Below, one piece after another: positions 1-8,416 of a stretch of 64,000 nucleotides of DNA. This stretch comes from Promicromonospora panici. GTDB taxonomy: Bacteria; Actinomycetota; Actinomycetes; Actinomycetales; Cellulomonadaceae. The position numbers were made by a program, and so were the translations under genes. How positions within the stretch are numbered: position 1 is the first letter of the stretch; each line of letters opens with the position of its first letter. The notes beneath the pieces are model-generated. The model searched no databases, had not been told where the DNA came from, and worked only from the letters and a program-made list of their open reading frames with translations. The DNA lies in NCBI RefSeq assembly GCF_900608595.1, contig NZ_UWYY01000010.1, positions 62,001 through 126,000 on the forward strand, written 5' to 3'.

Positions 1-801
1 GGCCTCGAGCTCGCCGAGCGCGACCGGCAGGTCAGCGAGGGCGGTGAGGGCCCGCTCCTGGCATACGCCGACGACGGCGTCGTACCGCGGGGAGCCGTCC
101 GCGTGGGCGCGGACGTGCTCGGCGAGGAGCAGGGCGTCGCGGTGGTCGCCGAGCAGGGACTGGAGCCGGTGGCCGGCGGAGCCGAGGCGCTTGGTCCGGC
201 GGCCGAGCAGGCCGACGGGTGCGCGGGTGATCGCGTCGCAGGTGTGCCGCAGCCGGCGTGCGGCCTTCCGCAGCTCGTGGGTGCTCTCGAGGTCGGTGAG
301 GTCGCAGGCCGCGTCGAGGGTGCGGTCGACCTGGCGCCGGACCGCGCGGCGAGCAGCCTTCTTCGCCGGTCGCGACGCTCGTTCGCGCAACCGGGGTTCG
401 GCGGCCCACGCCTCCAGCAGCCGGACGAGGTCGCGGCCACGGTCCGACCTGGTCCAGCGCGCGGCCTCGGAGTGGGCCTGCTCCTGGGCCGTCCGCAGCG
501 GGTCGAGCAGGGCGGAGCGTTCCGTCGTGCCGAGGCCGGCCGCTTCGGCGGCGGCGTCGGCCTGCAGCGTGCGGACCTCGAGGTCGCGGGCCCGCCCCAG
601 CACGTCGCCCCACTCCTTGAGGCGGGCCCGGAGCTCCGCCGTCGCCTCCTTGTCGAGGTACCTGCGGAACGCGGCCAGCACGTTGCGCAGGCGGCGCACC
701 GAGGTGCGTAGCCGGTGCACGGCGTCGGGCTCGTCGGCGAGCGCGGCCGGGACGTGCTCCTGGATCTGGCGCACCAGGTCTCCGACCGCGAGGGTCAGCA
801 T
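1..801 (-). CDS. CHAD domain protein (C-terminus cut by window edge)
   Basis: All-helical CHAD protein; the family binds inorganic polyphosphate through conserved His and basic residues. Two family repeats are visible: a first His/Arg helix near residues 29-40 (HRLRTSVRRLRNVL) and a second one in the next half (HELRKAARRLRHTCDAI), followed by LGDHRDALLLAEHV, the usual end of a CHAD core. No CYTH phosphatase domain precedes it, so this is a stand-alone CHAD protein. The ATG used here has a weak ribosome site, and the residues encoded just before it (PGTAGE) resemble the usual CHAD opening; no ATG or GTG lies between the upstream in-frame TGA and this ATG, so a rare start codon remains possible. 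The remaining C-terminus lies outside the window. Confidence 0.8.
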   Translation of the reverse strand, partial: MLTLAVGDLVRQIQEHVPAALADEPDAVHRLRTSVRRLRNVLAAFRRYLDKEATAELRARLKEWGDVLGRARDLEVRTLQADAAAEAAGLGTTERSALLDPLRTAQEQAHSEAARWTRSDRGRDLVRLLEAWAAEPRLRERASRPAKKAARRAVRRQVDRTLDAACDLTDLESTHELRKAARRLRHTCDAITRAPVGLLGRRTKRLGSAGHRLQSLLGDHRDALLLAEHVRAHADGSPRYDAVVGVCQERALTALADLPVALGELEA

Positions 802-1319
802 CTCGCCCGCGGTCCCGGGATGGGTGGTGGTATCAGCAGCGATGCGGCCAGTATCGCGTGCGTCGCGCCGTCGGCGACAGCCCGTCGAACCGCCGAGCGA
901 AAAAGCCTGTGGCCTGCCCGGGGGCCGCTGGTACGTTGCCGAGCATCATGATCGAGGTCGACAGAATCTAGCCACCGAACTGCCGGTGGCCTTCACCCGG
1001 AGGGCGTGGGCCCGTACCCGCCCTGGTGACTGATCTAGTCCTTCTTCGGGAGCCCGTTCCGCACCTTCCGTGCGACACGTAGGCGCTCACCCCGGCTGAG
1101 CCCCGGCATGTTCGCGACGCACCGACCATCGGTCATGGTTCCGTGCACGCACCCTGTCGACGGCCCTCGTCGTGGTCCCGTTCAAGTCGGCCACTTGCCC
1201 TCGGCATCCCTGGGGCTACATCCGCTCCGCCGACGTCGACGCCCCGTGTCCCGGGCCTGCCCGTGGTCGGTTGCACCCCTCAGCCTCGCTGATCCGCAAC
1301 CACTACGAAAGGCCGTCTC
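802..1319. other. 518-bp region without a convincing gene, leader of the bL32/Cfr pair
   Basis: No frame here has the codon bias or a family match of a real gene. Several start codons (ATG at 1108 and 1135, GTG at 1172) open frames that run past the start of the bL32 gene in other frames, which is what would be expected of upstream reading frames in a regulated leader, but also of chance in GC-rich DNA. A short ACCAT/ATGGT inverted repeat lies near 1122-1136. No AT-rich WhiB7-type promoter element was seen. A regulated leader is inference only. Confidence 0.35.
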
Positions 1320-1505
1320 ATGCAACATCGCACCTCTCGCTCGCGCACCCGCCACCGTCGCGCGCACTGGAAGGCGACCGCACCCCTCCTCGTCCGTTGC
1401 CGGAACCCTCGGTGCGGCGAGTTCGTGCCACCGCACCGGGCATGCCCGCACTGCGGCCTCTACCGGGGCCGCGAAGTACTGCCGGCGACGGATGGTGATA
1501 CGTGA
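1320..1505 (+). CDS. rpmF: Ribosomal protein bL32, variant copy
   Basis: 61-residue bL32 of the 50S ribosomal subunit. The core SRSRTRHRRAHWKATAP is the bL32 signature, and four cysteines (27, 32, 42, 45) form the zinc ribbon, so it is a zinc-binding (C+) version. The usual AVPKRKMS N-terminus is replaced by MQHRT and the middle (EFVPPHR) is divergent. A GAAAGG ribosome site sits 7 bases before the ATG. Its TGA overlaps the GTG of the next gene (GTGA), so the two are translationally coupled. The neighbour is a Cfr-type rRNA methyltransferase rather than other ribosomal protein genes, which suggests a specialised paralogue rather than the housekeeping copy (inference). This gene is short and easily missed. 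Confidence 0.85.
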   Translation: MQHRTSRSRTRHRRAHWKATAPLLVRCRNPRCGEFVPPHRACPHCGLYRGREVLPATDGDT

Positions 1506-2557
1506 ACGCCGTCGATCTGACCCCCAGGAGCCGGTGGATGCGCATACGCGACCACCTGTCCGCGACTGGCGTCCCGGACTTCCGGTTCCGGCAGGTCATC
1601 AGCGCCTGGAAGGGCTCGGCCGCGGAGACGTTCGCCGACATCCAGGCCCTCCCACCGGCCCTTCGCTCCGACCTGTCCGAACGGTTCGGACCGCGCCTCC
1701 ATCCGCTCACGGCGGTCGAGGTCCAGCACGACGGGCAGGTCGAGAAGGTGCTCTTCGCGGCCGAGTCGGGGGCGCGCATCGAGACCGTCGTGTCGCACTA
1801 CCGGGCCGGCTGGGACTCGATGTGCGTGTCGTCGCAGGCCGGGTGCGGCCTGGGCTGCACGTTCTGCGCCACCGGTGCGGTCGGGCTGGTCCGCAACCTC
1901 ACCGCCGACGAGATCACCGCTCAGGTGATGCACCCGCGCTGGACGCGCGAAGGGCTTCCTCGCCCGGCGAGTGTCGCGTTCATGGGGATGGGTGAGGCGC
2001 TCGCGAACCCGCACGTGTTCGACGCGCTGACCCTGCTCACGGACGCGGGCTACGCCGGGCTGGCGGCGCGGCGGATCACCGTGTCGACCGTCGGGTTCGC
2101 TCCGAACCTCGCTCGCCTGGTCGCCGAGCACCCGCAGGTGACGGTCACACTGTCGGTGCACTCGCCATTTCCCGAGCAGCGGGCCGAGATCATTCCGCTG
2201 GAGCGGCGATACCCGCTGGCGGAGAACCTCGACGTCCTCGACCGGCACGTGGTCATGACCCGGCGCAAGGTCTACCTCGCGTACCTGCTCATCGCCGGCG
2301 TCAACGACGGTGATGCGGACCTGGCGGCGCTGGCCGGTCTGGTGCGGCGGCGGTCCCGGCCGGAGCTGTTCCACGTCAGTGTGATCCGCTACAACGAAGC
2401 GGCCGGGGCCGACCCGACATACCGGGCACCCAACACCAGGCAGGTGGACGGCTTCGTGCACGGCCTGCGGGCCCGGGGGATCCACGCGACGAGGCGTCGT
2501 CAGCTCGGCACGACCATTGATGCGGCGTGCGGCCAGCTGCACGCCCGCTACCTGTAA
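1502..2557 (+). CDS. Cfr/RlmN-family radical SAM 23S rRNA (A2503) methyltransferase, Cfr-like
   Basis: Radical-SAM methyltransferase for adenine 2503 at the peptidyl transferase centre. The CxxxCxxC cluster motif is Cys115/119/122 (GCGLGCTFCATG) and the C-terminal catalytic cysteine is Cys343 (IDAACGQL). RlmN methylates C2 and Cfr methylates C8, giving resistance to phenicols, lincosamides, oxazolidinones, pleuromutilins and streptogramin A. Several segments are of Cfr type: FMGMGEALANPHVFDAL (RlmN normally has GEPL), the YRAGWDSMCVSSQ lead-in, LSVHSPFPEQR, and HVVMTRRKVYLAYLLIAGVND. Length (351) equals Cfr (349) and lacks the longer RlmN N-terminus. Starts with GTG overlapping the bL32 stop. 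The family is certain; C8 specificity is inferred from motifs. Confidence 0.85.
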   Translation: MNAVDLTPRSRWMRIRDHLSATGVPDFRFRQVISAWKGSAAETFADIQALPPALRSDLSERFGPRLHPLTAVEVQHDGQVEKVLFAAESGARIETVVSHYRAGWDSMCVSSQAGCGLGCTFCATGAVGLVRNLTADEITAQVMHPRWTREGLPRPASVAFMGMGEALANPHVFDALTLLTDAGYAGLAARRITVSTVGFAPNLARLVAEHPQVTVTLSVHSPFPEQRAEIIPLERRYPLAENLDVLDRHVVMTRRKVYLAYLLIAGVNDGDADLAALAGLVRRRSRPELFHVSVIRYNEAAGADPTYRAPNTRQVDGFVHGLRARGIHATRRRQLGTTIDAACGQLHARYL

Positions 2558-2566
2558 TACCCCGTT

Positions 2567-2622
2567 GAGTGCTGGATATTCGCCCTTCCGCCGCGCCAGA
2601 AAGGGGCGAATATCCAGCACTC
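2567..2622. terminator. Perfect 19-bp stem hairpin between convergent genes
   Basis: Arms GAGTGCTGGATATTCGCCC (2567-2585) and its exact complement (2604-2622), with an 18-base loop and weaker outer pairing (CCCCGT/ACGGGG). It lies between the methyltransferase stop and the stop of the convergent dehydrogenase gene, so it can serve both strands. No T-tract follows, as is common in actinobacterial terminators. Confidence 0.7.
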
Positions 2623-2633
2623 GACGACGGGGG

Positions 2634-3584
2634 TCAGTCGTCCAGGGGGGACGGGCCCAGGTCGTTCAACAGCTGCTGCATGCGGACGTAGGCCTTGTTG
2701 CGGTAGGCGACCAGGTCCGCCGTCCTGTCGGGGTCGATCTCCCGGAAGCCGCCGCCGCTCTTGGTGCCCAGCTGCCCGCCGTCGATCCGTTCCTGGAGGA
2801 TCGACGGCGTCGCGAACCGCTCCGGGAACGTCGTCTGCAGCGAGCGGTAGCAGAACGCGTACACGTCGAGCCCGGCCATGTCGGCGATCGCGAACGGCCC
2901 GAAGAACGGGAGTCGGAACCCGAAGGTGGTCCGGGCGATCATGTCGATGTCCTCCACCGAGGCGACCCCCTCGTCCACGAGCTTGGTCGCCTCGTGGAAC
3001 AGGGCGTACTGCAGGCGGTTGAGCACGAAGCCGGTGGCGTCCGTCAGCCGCGCGCTGCGCTTGCCGACCTGCGCCAGCAGGGCCTCGACCGGTTCGAGCA
3101 CCGCATCGGAGGTCCCGGCGTGCGGGATCAGCTCGACGCCGGGGATGAACGGCGCAGGGTTGCTGAAGTGCACACCGAGGAACCGCTCGGGCGCGCTGAC
3201 CTGCTCGGCGAGCTGCGTGATCGAGATGGTCGAGGTGTTGCTGCCGATGATCGCCGTCGGGTTGGCCGCGCTGATCCGGGCGAGAGTCGCGTGCTTGAGG
3301 TCCAGGATCTCGGGCACCGCCTCCTCGACGAACCGGGCGCCCTCCACCGCCTCCTCGATGGACGCGGCCGCGCTGAGCCGGGCCCGGACGGTATCGGTGG
3401 CGCCCTCCGGGAACAGCTCCGCCGCCTCGAACTCCGCGGTCTCGCGCAGGATCCGCTCCAGGTTGTCGGCCGCCACCTCCGCCGACACGTCGGCGAGCCG
3501 CACCTCGTTACCCGCCAGGGCGAGCACCTGCCCGATCCCGCCCCCCATGTACCCCGACCCGACGATCGCGATGTGCTCGCTCAT
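2634..3584 (-). CDS. 3-hydroxyacyl-CoA dehydrogenase-superfamily NAD-dependent oxidoreductase
   Basis: N-terminal Rossmann domain opens with [18 protein letters not shown] (GxGxxGxG type); ADVS follows as the NAD-ribose acidic site. The catalytic His lies in [10 protein letters not shown], with the partner Glu/Asn elements around SNTSTISI and FVLNRLQ, and a C-terminal helical dimer domain includes [19 protein letters not shown]. At 316 residues it matches 3-hydroxybutyryl-CoA dehydrogenases and L-gulonate 3-dehydrogenase/lambda-crystallin relatives. The ATG is preceded by GGAGGAGAACGC and overlaps the RpiB stop (ATGA). It is the last gene of a tetrulose-like sugar operon, so a polyol- or sugar-acid substrate is more likely than an acyl-CoA (inference). 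Confidence 0.8.
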   Translation of the reverse strand: MSEHIAIVGSGYMGGGIGQVLALAGNEVRLADVSAEVAADNLERILRETAEFEAAELFPEGATDTVRARLSAAASIEEAVEGARFVEEAVPEILDLKHATLARISAANPTAIIGSNTSTISITQLAEQVSAPERFLGVHFSNPAPFIPGVELIPHAGTSDAVLEPVEALLAQVGKRSARLTDATGFVLNRLQYALFHEATKLVDEGVASVEDIDMIARTTFGFRLPFFGPFAIADMAGLDVYAFCYRSLQTTFPERFATPSILQERIDGGQLGTKSGGGFREIDPDRTADLVAYRNKAYVRMQQLLNDLGPSPLDD

Positions 3585-4048
3585 GCGTTCTCCTCCTCGT
3601 ACGTGCCGATGGACGCCACCTTCTGGGCCGACGGCGACGTCTCGTCGAAGCGGTAGCCGAGCCACTCGGCGACGAGCCGCTTGGCGAGCTCCAGCCCGAT
3701 CACGCGCTGCCCCATGGTCAGCACCTGGGCGTTGTTGCTCAGGACGGCTCGCTCCACCGAGTAGCTGTCGTGCGCGGTCACGGCGCGGATGCCCGGCACC
3801 TTGTTCGCCGCGATGGCGACGCCGAGACCCGTGCCGCAGAACAGCAGGGCCCGGTCGGCCTCGCCCGCCGCGACCCGGCGGGCGGCGTCGACCGCGACAT
3901 GCGGGTAGTCGGTGTGCTCCTCACCGCTCACCCCGACGTCGGTCACCGACTCCACCCGCGGGTCGGCGAGGAGCTGTGCCTTGAGCGCGTCCTTGTACTG
4001 AAAACCCGCGTCGTCGCTGCCGACGACCAGGCGCAACCGGTCGGTCAT
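3581..4048 (-). CDS. RpiB/LacAB-family sugar-phosphate isomerase
   Basis: 155 residues. Opens with [19 protein letters not shown], and carries the catalytic-cysteine loop [13 protein letters not shown] and the [14 protein letters not shown] anion-binding segment of ribose-5-phosphate isomerase B. DYPHVA and [10 protein letters not shown] are also typical. In mycobacterial erythritol and threitol pathways relatives (EryI/DerI) isomerise D-erythrulose 4-phosphate to D-erythrose 4-phosphate; the co-operonic Dak-type kinase makes that role likely here, but ribose or allose phosphate cannot be excluded. Start ATG overlaps the kinase stop (ATGA), and its stop overlaps the next start, so the three genes are coupled. 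Confidence 0.85.
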   Translation of the reverse strand: MTDRLRLVVGSDDAGFQYKDALKAQLLADPRVESVTDVGVSGEEHTDYPHVAVDAARRVAAGEADRALLFCGTGLGVAIAANKVPGIRAVTAHDSYSVERAVLSNNAQVLTMGQRVIGLELAKRLVAEWLGYRFDETSPSAQKVASIGTYEEENA

Positions 4049-5781
4049 CTCGGGGTCCCTCCTGCTGTCCGGGCGATGGTGGTCAGTACCAGCGCCAACG
4101 AGGTCGCGCCGGCGTCGGGGTGGCCGAGGCTGCGCTCTGCCAGCGGCCGGGCCCGGCCGAGCGCCGGCCGCAGCGCCGACGTCGCCCGGGCGGCCGCCGT
4201 GGCGTCCTGGGCGGCGGCCGCGAGCGACTCGGCCAGCGGCTGCCCGGCGACGGCAGCGGTTTCCAGCCGCTCGACGTAAGGCACGAGCGCGTCGACCATG
4301 GTCTTGTCCCCGACCTTCGCCCGGCCCAGGCGCACCAGAGTCTCGAGCGCGGTGCCCGCGGCGGCCGCCACGTGCGTCGTCGTCACGTCGTCGCGGTCGA
4401 GCGTGGGTGCGAGGGAAGCCAGCGCGGCGCCCCACAGCGCGCCCGACGTACCGCCGGCGATCTCGCTCCAGCCATCACCGGCCGCCCGCAGCGCCGCGCT
4501 CAGGCCGGCGTCCCGGGAAGCGGCCGCCGCGGCGAGCGCTGCGTCGATCCCACGACGCATGCCGACGCCGTGGTCGCCGTCGCCCGCTATCGCGTCGATG
4601 CGGCCCAGCTCGTCCTCGTGCTCATGGAGCGTCGCCTGCATCGCGGCCAGCAGGACGAGCGCCAGGTCGGCCCGTTCGACGGACCCGGGCGTGGCGGTCT
4701 CGGCCGGCCGGGTCGCGTGCGCCGACGGCGAGCTCTGGTCCGCGGCACGCACACCGCCGGCCCCAGCGGTGAAGGCGGCCCGCTCGACCCAGCCCTTGCG
4801 GTAGGCCGGGGTGTACGCGGGCGCCCGCCAGAGCTCCTCCAGCTCCTCCGTGAGCCAGAACAGCGTGACCGAGACGCCGGCCATGTCCAGGCTCGTCACC
4901 AGCTCGCCGCACTCCGGTTCGACGACGGTCAGGCCCGCGTCACGGAGCCGCGCGGCGACCTGGCCGTAGAGGACGAAGAGCTCCTCGTACTTGACCGTGC
5001 CCAGCCCGTTGACCAGGACGGCGACCCGGTCGCCGCGGTCCGCCGGCACGTCTCGCAGGAGCTCGGAGACCAAAATCTCCGCGATCTCGGCGGCCGAGCC
5101 CATGGGTACGTCGCGGATCCCCGGCTCGCCGTGGATGCCCAGGCCCACCGACATCATGCCGTCCGGGACGGTGAACAGCGGGCCGTCGGCCCCGGGGAAG
5201 GTGCACCCGCCGAACGCCACGCCCAGGGTCCGCGTGCGGTCGTTCGCCGCGATGGCGAGCCGCTCCACCTCGTCGAGCGAGTCGCCCCGCTCCGCGGCCG
5301 CGCCGGCCACCTTGAACACCACGAAGTCGCCGGCGATCCCACGCCGGTCGGCGATCCGGTCCGGCGGGGCGCTCGCGATGTCGTCGGTGACCAGCAGGGT
5401 GCGCGCGTCGATCCCCTCGGCGCGCAGCCGCTCCTGCGCCGCGCCGAAGTGCAGGACGTCGCCCGCGTAGTTGCCGTAGCTGAACAGCACGCCGCCACCG
5501 GCGTCGGCCGCGCTCGCCACCCGGTAGGCCTGGCCCGCCGACGGCGACGTGAAGACGTTGCCGCAGACGGCGCCGGCGGCCAGCCCGCTGCCGACCACGC
5601 CCGCGAACGCCGGGTAGTGCCCCGAGCCGCCGCCCACGACGACCGCTACCCGGCCGGGCGGTAGCGGGTCGGTGCGCACCACGCCGCCGTCGACCCTGCG
5701 GACCAGGTCGCCGTGCACCGCGGCGAACCCGGCAAGGGCGTCCTGGACGAAGCCTTCGCTGGTGTCGAGCAACCGCGTCAT
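4045..5781 (-). CDS. Dihydroxyacetone/erythrulose kinase, fused DhaK-DhaL (Dak type)
   Basis: 578-residue single-chain kinase. DhaK domain about 1-340: substrate motif [10 protein letters not shown] (50-59; classic Dha kinases have HEP), acidic pair VTDD near 131-134, and the covalent substrate-binding His217 in GLGIHGEPG. DhaL nucleotide domain about 385-578: GDGDHGVGM binds Mg-ATP, followed by [12 protein letters not shown] and [11 protein letters not shown]. The fused layout marks an ATP-dependent rather than PTS-dependent kinase. The HYP variant and the isomerase neighbours favour a tetrulose (D- or L-erythrulose) over dihydroxyacetone; this is inference from family members DerK/LerK. A variable Ala/Pro-rich linker joins the domains. 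Coupled to both neighbours by ATGA overlaps. Confidence 0.88.
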   Translation of the reverse strand: MTRLLDTSEGFVQDALAGFAAVHGDLVRRVDGGVVRTDPLPPGRVAVVVGGGSGHYPAFAGVVGSGLAAGAVCGNVFTSPSAGQAYRVASAADAGGGVLFSYGNYAGDVLHFGAAQERLRAEGIDARTLLVTDDIASAPPDRIADRRGIAGDFVVFKVAGAAAERGDSLDEVERLAIAANDRTRTLGVAFGGCTFPGADGPLFTVPDGMMSVGLGIHGEPGIRDVPMGSAAEIAEILVSELLRDVPADRGDRVAVLVNGLGTVKYEELFVLYGQVAARLRDAGLTVVEPECGELVTSLDMAGVSVTLFWLTEELEELWRAPAYTPAYRKGWVERAAFTAGAGGVRAADQSSPSAHATRPAETATPGSVERADLALVLLAAMQATLHEHEDELGRIDAIAGDGDHGVGMRRGIDAALAAAAASRDAGLSAALRAAGDGWSEIAGGTSGALWGAALASLAPTLDRDDVTTTHVAAAAGTALETLVRLGRAKVGDKTMVDALVPYVERLETAAVAGQPLAESLAAAAQDATAAARATSALRPALGRARPLAERSLGHPDAGATSLALVLTTIARTAGGTPR

Positions 5782-6857
5782 CGGACTGCTCCGGCCAGCG
5801 CGTGCTGGCGCACCCGGCTGGTGCCGAGCGTGTAGCCGTGCCGCTTCGGCAGCACGTGCCGGCGCAGGTAGTCGCGGTTGGCGGCGCACACGCTGAGCCC
5901 GTCGCCGCCGTAGTTCTCCGTGCAGATCACGCCCTGGAACCCGCATCCGAGGGCCGTGCGGAACGCGGCCCGGTAGTCGATCAGGCCGAACTGCATCGGG
6001 GCGGGGACGGACAAGTAGGCGTCGCGTTCGGGATCCTCGTCGCGCGCGTAGTTCTTGACGTGCCAGAAGTTCGTGTACGGAAGGGTCTTCTCGACCAGCT
6101 CCTGCCAGGGTTCGACGGGCCGGTGCAGGCGGACCAGGTTCGCGATGTCGGGGTTGAGGCCGACCTCGGGCAGGCCGATCTCCTCGACCAGCCGGACGGC
6201 GGAGTCGGCGGTGCCGAGGAACGTGTCCTCGTACATCTCCAGGGACAGCAGCACGCCCACCTCGGCGGCGTGCCGGCCCAGCTCCTGGAAGCGGGACACG
6301 GCGAGCGGCCGGTCGGCCGGGTCGTCGTGGTGCCCGGGGGCGGTCCAGAACCAGAGGCGCTCCTTCTGCTCCGCCGTCAGCGCCTGGTGCAGGCCGACCG
6401 AGACGACGCCGATCCCGAGAGCGGCGGCCGCGTCGATCGTGCGGTGGCTGTAGGCCAGGTTGGCCGCGCCGTCCTTCGCGTCGATGACGCTGCGCCGGAT
6501 CGCCGACACCGACGCCAGGCCGAGGCCGAGGTCGCGCGCCGTGGCGGCGAGCCGGTCCAGCGCGGGCCCGTCCAGGTCGCCGGGGCGCAGCCAGGAGTCC
6601 GTGAGGTCGACGTGGTCGAACCCGGCGTCGGCGATGTCGGTGAGCACTTCGTGCCACACCGTCGGGTCGTCCTGCGCGGTCCGGCCGTCCGGTGTCACCG
6701 CGGGGAACGGCAGGGTGCTGGCCGCGATCGGCCAGTCGGCCGCCAGGAGGCGGGCGTCCTCCGTGGCGCCCGGGCTCGGGGCGCCGTCCGGGCGTGCAGC
6801 GCCGCCGGACGGCGTCCGGTCGGGCGTGGCGGCCCCGATGGTCTGTTCCGTGGTCAA
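5778..6857 (-). CDS. Xylose-isomerase-like TIM-barrel sugar-phosphate isomerase/epimerase
   Basis: 359 residues, with a low-complexity N-terminal extension of about 35 residues before the barrel. Metal-ligand positions of the family are all present: Glu in LSLEMYED, Asp in LNPDIANL, His in FWHVKNYA and Glu in ICTENYGG. Relatives include LerI/EryH, which isomerise L-erythrulose 1-phosphate, and hydroxypyruvate isomerase-like enzymes. As the first enzyme gene after the LacI regulator and fused by ATGA overlap to the kinase, it probably acts on the kinase product or on a free ketose. Exact substrate unknown. Confidence 0.8.
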   Translation of the reverse strand: MTTEQTIGAATPDRTPSGGAARPDGAPSPGATEDARLLAADWPIAASTLPFPAVTPDGRTAQDDPTVWHEVLTDIADAGFDHVDLTDSWLRPGDLDGPALDRLAATARDLGLGLASVSAIRRSVIDAKDGAANLAYSHRTIDAAAALGIGVVSVGLHQALTAEQKERLWFWTAPGHHDDPADRPLAVSRFQELGRHAAEVGVLLSLEMYEDTFLGTADSAVRLVEEIGLPEVGLNPDIANLVRLHRPVEPWQELVEKTLPYTNFWHVKNYARDEDPERDAYLSVPAPMQFGLIDYRAAFRTALGCGFQGVICTENYGGDGLSVCAANRDYLRRHVLPKRHGYTLGTSRVRQHALAGAVR

Positions 6858-6924
6858 CTCTGACCTCCGTCCTGGGCACGCCGGTCTCCGTTGAGCCGGG
6901 TCGTGCCCTCCGATGGTGAAGTGG

Positions 6925-7977
6925 TTAGTGCTCCGTGGGCGGGCTGGTGGACCCGCGGACGACGAGCTCGGTCGCGAGCTCGATGTGTCGTGAGACCGGC
7001 TCCTTGCCGGCGGCCAGGGCCAGGACGCTGTCCAGCGCCACGCGTCCCATCTCCCACAGCGGCTGCCGAACGGCGGTGAGCGGCGGCGTGGACCACGCCG
7101 CGAGGTAGGTGTCGTCGTAACCGACGACGCTCAGGTCGCCCGGCACGTCGAGCCCGTGCTGCCGGGCCGCCTCGAGCACCCCCATGGCCTGGGTGTCGCT
7201 GGCCGCGAAGATGGCGGTCGGCCGCAGGCCGGACCGGAACCAGCGGTCGGCGACCGCGAAGCCGGAGTCGTAGTCGAAGCCCGTGAACTCCACGAGCTCC
7301 TCGTCGACGGGGACGCCGGCCGAGGCGAGAGCGGCCCGGAACCCGTGCACGCGGGCCGCCGCGGCGACCGACTGCGGGCGCCCGCCGAGCGCGGCGATCC
7401 GCCGGTGGCCGAGCCCGAGCAGGTGCTCCGTGGCCGACATGCCGCCGGTGAAGTTGGTCGAGCCGACGCTCGGGACGTCCGGGTTGGTCAGGTCGAGCGG
7501 GTCGATGACCACGACGGGCAGGTGCTCCTGGCTCAGCCCGGAGACGTGCTCCGGGCTGAGCTCCGCGGTCAGGATGATCGCGCCGGTACGGCCGGCGCTC
7601 GACAGGCGGCGTGCCCAGTCGCCCGGCGCCAGCCAGCCGGTGTCGGGCGCCGCCCGGTGGAAGCGGCTGACGACGATGTCGGCGTCGGCCGTCTCGGCGG
7701 CGTCGGTCACACCGCGCAGCACCTCCATCGCGTACGGGGTGGTGAGCTGGTCCGCCATCACCTCGATGCTGCGCTGCGCCAGCGGTCCACGCGTTCCCCG
7801 GCGCACGTAGCCGAGCTCCTCGATCGCCGCCTTGACCCGCGCGCGGGTCTCCATGGCGACGTCGGGGTGCCCGTTGAGCACCTTGGACACCGTCGGCATC
7901 GAGACGGCGGCCGACCCGGCGACGTCCGCAAGCGTGGGACGCTTGCCCGTCGTCCTTTCGAAATATTTCGCTGGCAC
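6925..7977 (-). CDS. LacI-family transcriptional regulator
   Basis: 350 residues. Helix-turn-helix at 15-36 (TLADVAGSAAVSMPTVSKVLNG) with hinge helix, then a periplasmic-binding-protein-like sugar domain (e.g. LGLGHRRIAALGG, FAASDTQAMGVLEAAR, LSVVGYDDT). Starts with GTG; no other start lies between it and the helix-turn-helix. It is upstream of and co-directional with the tetrulose operon (67-bp gap), so it is probably its autoregulated controller. A CGAAATATTTCG palindrome lies inside codons 3-7 and a second copy lies 113 bp upstream. Confidence 0.88.
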   Translation of the reverse strand: MPAKYFERTTGKRPTLADVAGSAAVSMPTVSKVLNGHPDVAMETRARVKAAIEELGYVRRGTRGPLAQRSIEVMADQLTTPYAMEVLRGVTDAAETADADIVVSRFHRAAPDTGWLAPGDWARRLSSAGRTGAIILTAELSPEHVSGLSQEHLPVVVIDPLDLTNPDVPSVGSTNFTGGMSATEHLLGLGHRRIAALGGRPQSVAAAARVHGFRAALASAGVPVDEELVEFTGFDYDSGFAVADRWFRSGLRPTAIFAASDTQAMGVLEAARQHGLDVPGDLSVVGYDDTYLAAWSTPPLTAVRQPLWEMGRVALDSVLALAAGKEPVSRHIELATELVVRGSTSPPTEH

Positions 7978-8083
7978 ATCATCGAATCTAGCCCAGTCAC
8001 GGGGGAGTGGGCAACGTTTTCTATTGCGACAACGTTGGCAAGTGGCTGGTAAGCGCGAGCGGCGATTCCTTCGAAATATTTCG
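7959..8083. promoter_or_regulatory. Paired CGAAATATTTCG palindromes and two AACGTT sites, probable LacI-type operators
   Basis: Identical 12-bp palindromes CGAAATATTTCG occur at 7959-7970 (first codons of the LacI gene) and 8072-8083, both inside the larger TTCGAAATATTTCG. Between them lie two AACGTT cores (8013-8018, 8031-8036), the second in the palindrome CAACGTTG. AT-rich palindromes are conspicuous in this GC-rich DNA. Two operators spaced 113 bp apart fit DNA looping by a LacI tetramer or dimer pair; assignment to this regulator is inference. Confidence 0.6.
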
Positions 8084-8102
8084 GCGGACCGTCGGCGGGC
8101 GG

Positions 8103-8276
8103 TCAGTCCGGTGGCTCTGCCGGCTGGTTCTGACGCCCGGCGCGCGACGCTATCGCGTCGATTGTCACGCCGTCGTACCCCAGCTCCGTGGTGAGGTCCG
8201 TCGCTGCCTCGAGAGTCGCCAGCCGGGTCGACTCGCTCCGGGTCGGCCGGCCCCCGTGCCCGTCGTGGGGTCGCAC
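8103..8276 (-). pseudogene. Truncated TetR-family regulator (N-terminal DNA-binding part only)
   Basis: Starting at a GTG, 57 codons encode a typical TetR opening: ESTRLATLEAATDLTTELGY followed by DGVTIDAIASRAG, that is helix 1 plus the first two-thirds of the helix-turn-helix. Directly after ASRAG, where V-x-K-x-TLY should follow, the frame runs into unrelated sequence (RQNQPAEPPD) and stops. Nothing downstream resembles the missing recognition helix or ligand domain, so the rest has been deleted. It lies just downstream of the SDR gene on the same strand, the usual place of a cognate TetR regulator. Confidence 0.65.
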
Positions 8277-8416
8277 GCCTTCGAGCCGCTCAGTGCGGAC
8301 GCCGAGGTGTCGACGGCATACCCTCGACCGGGCGCATCGCTGGCTGCGGGAACGGCTCGTTGAGGGACTCGGACCGGGGCCGGCCTGCGTCAGGGAGTCG
8401 CGAGGCGTCGGGGAGG

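Noticed and set aside
44..1033. Long plus-strand open frame opposite the CHAD gene
   Set aside because: Arg/Ser-rich composition is that of antisense GC-rich DNA, whereas the minus strand encodes a clear CHAD domain.
1108..1995. 295-codon plus-strand frame overlapping bL32 and Cfr
   Set aside because: It runs out of frame through two recognised genes and shows no family resemblance; at most its start could be part of a leader.
8008..8363. 118-codon plus-strand frame between LacI and SDR
   Set aside because: No ribosome site or family; it is antisense to the TetR remnant, which has an unmistakable helix-turn-helix start.
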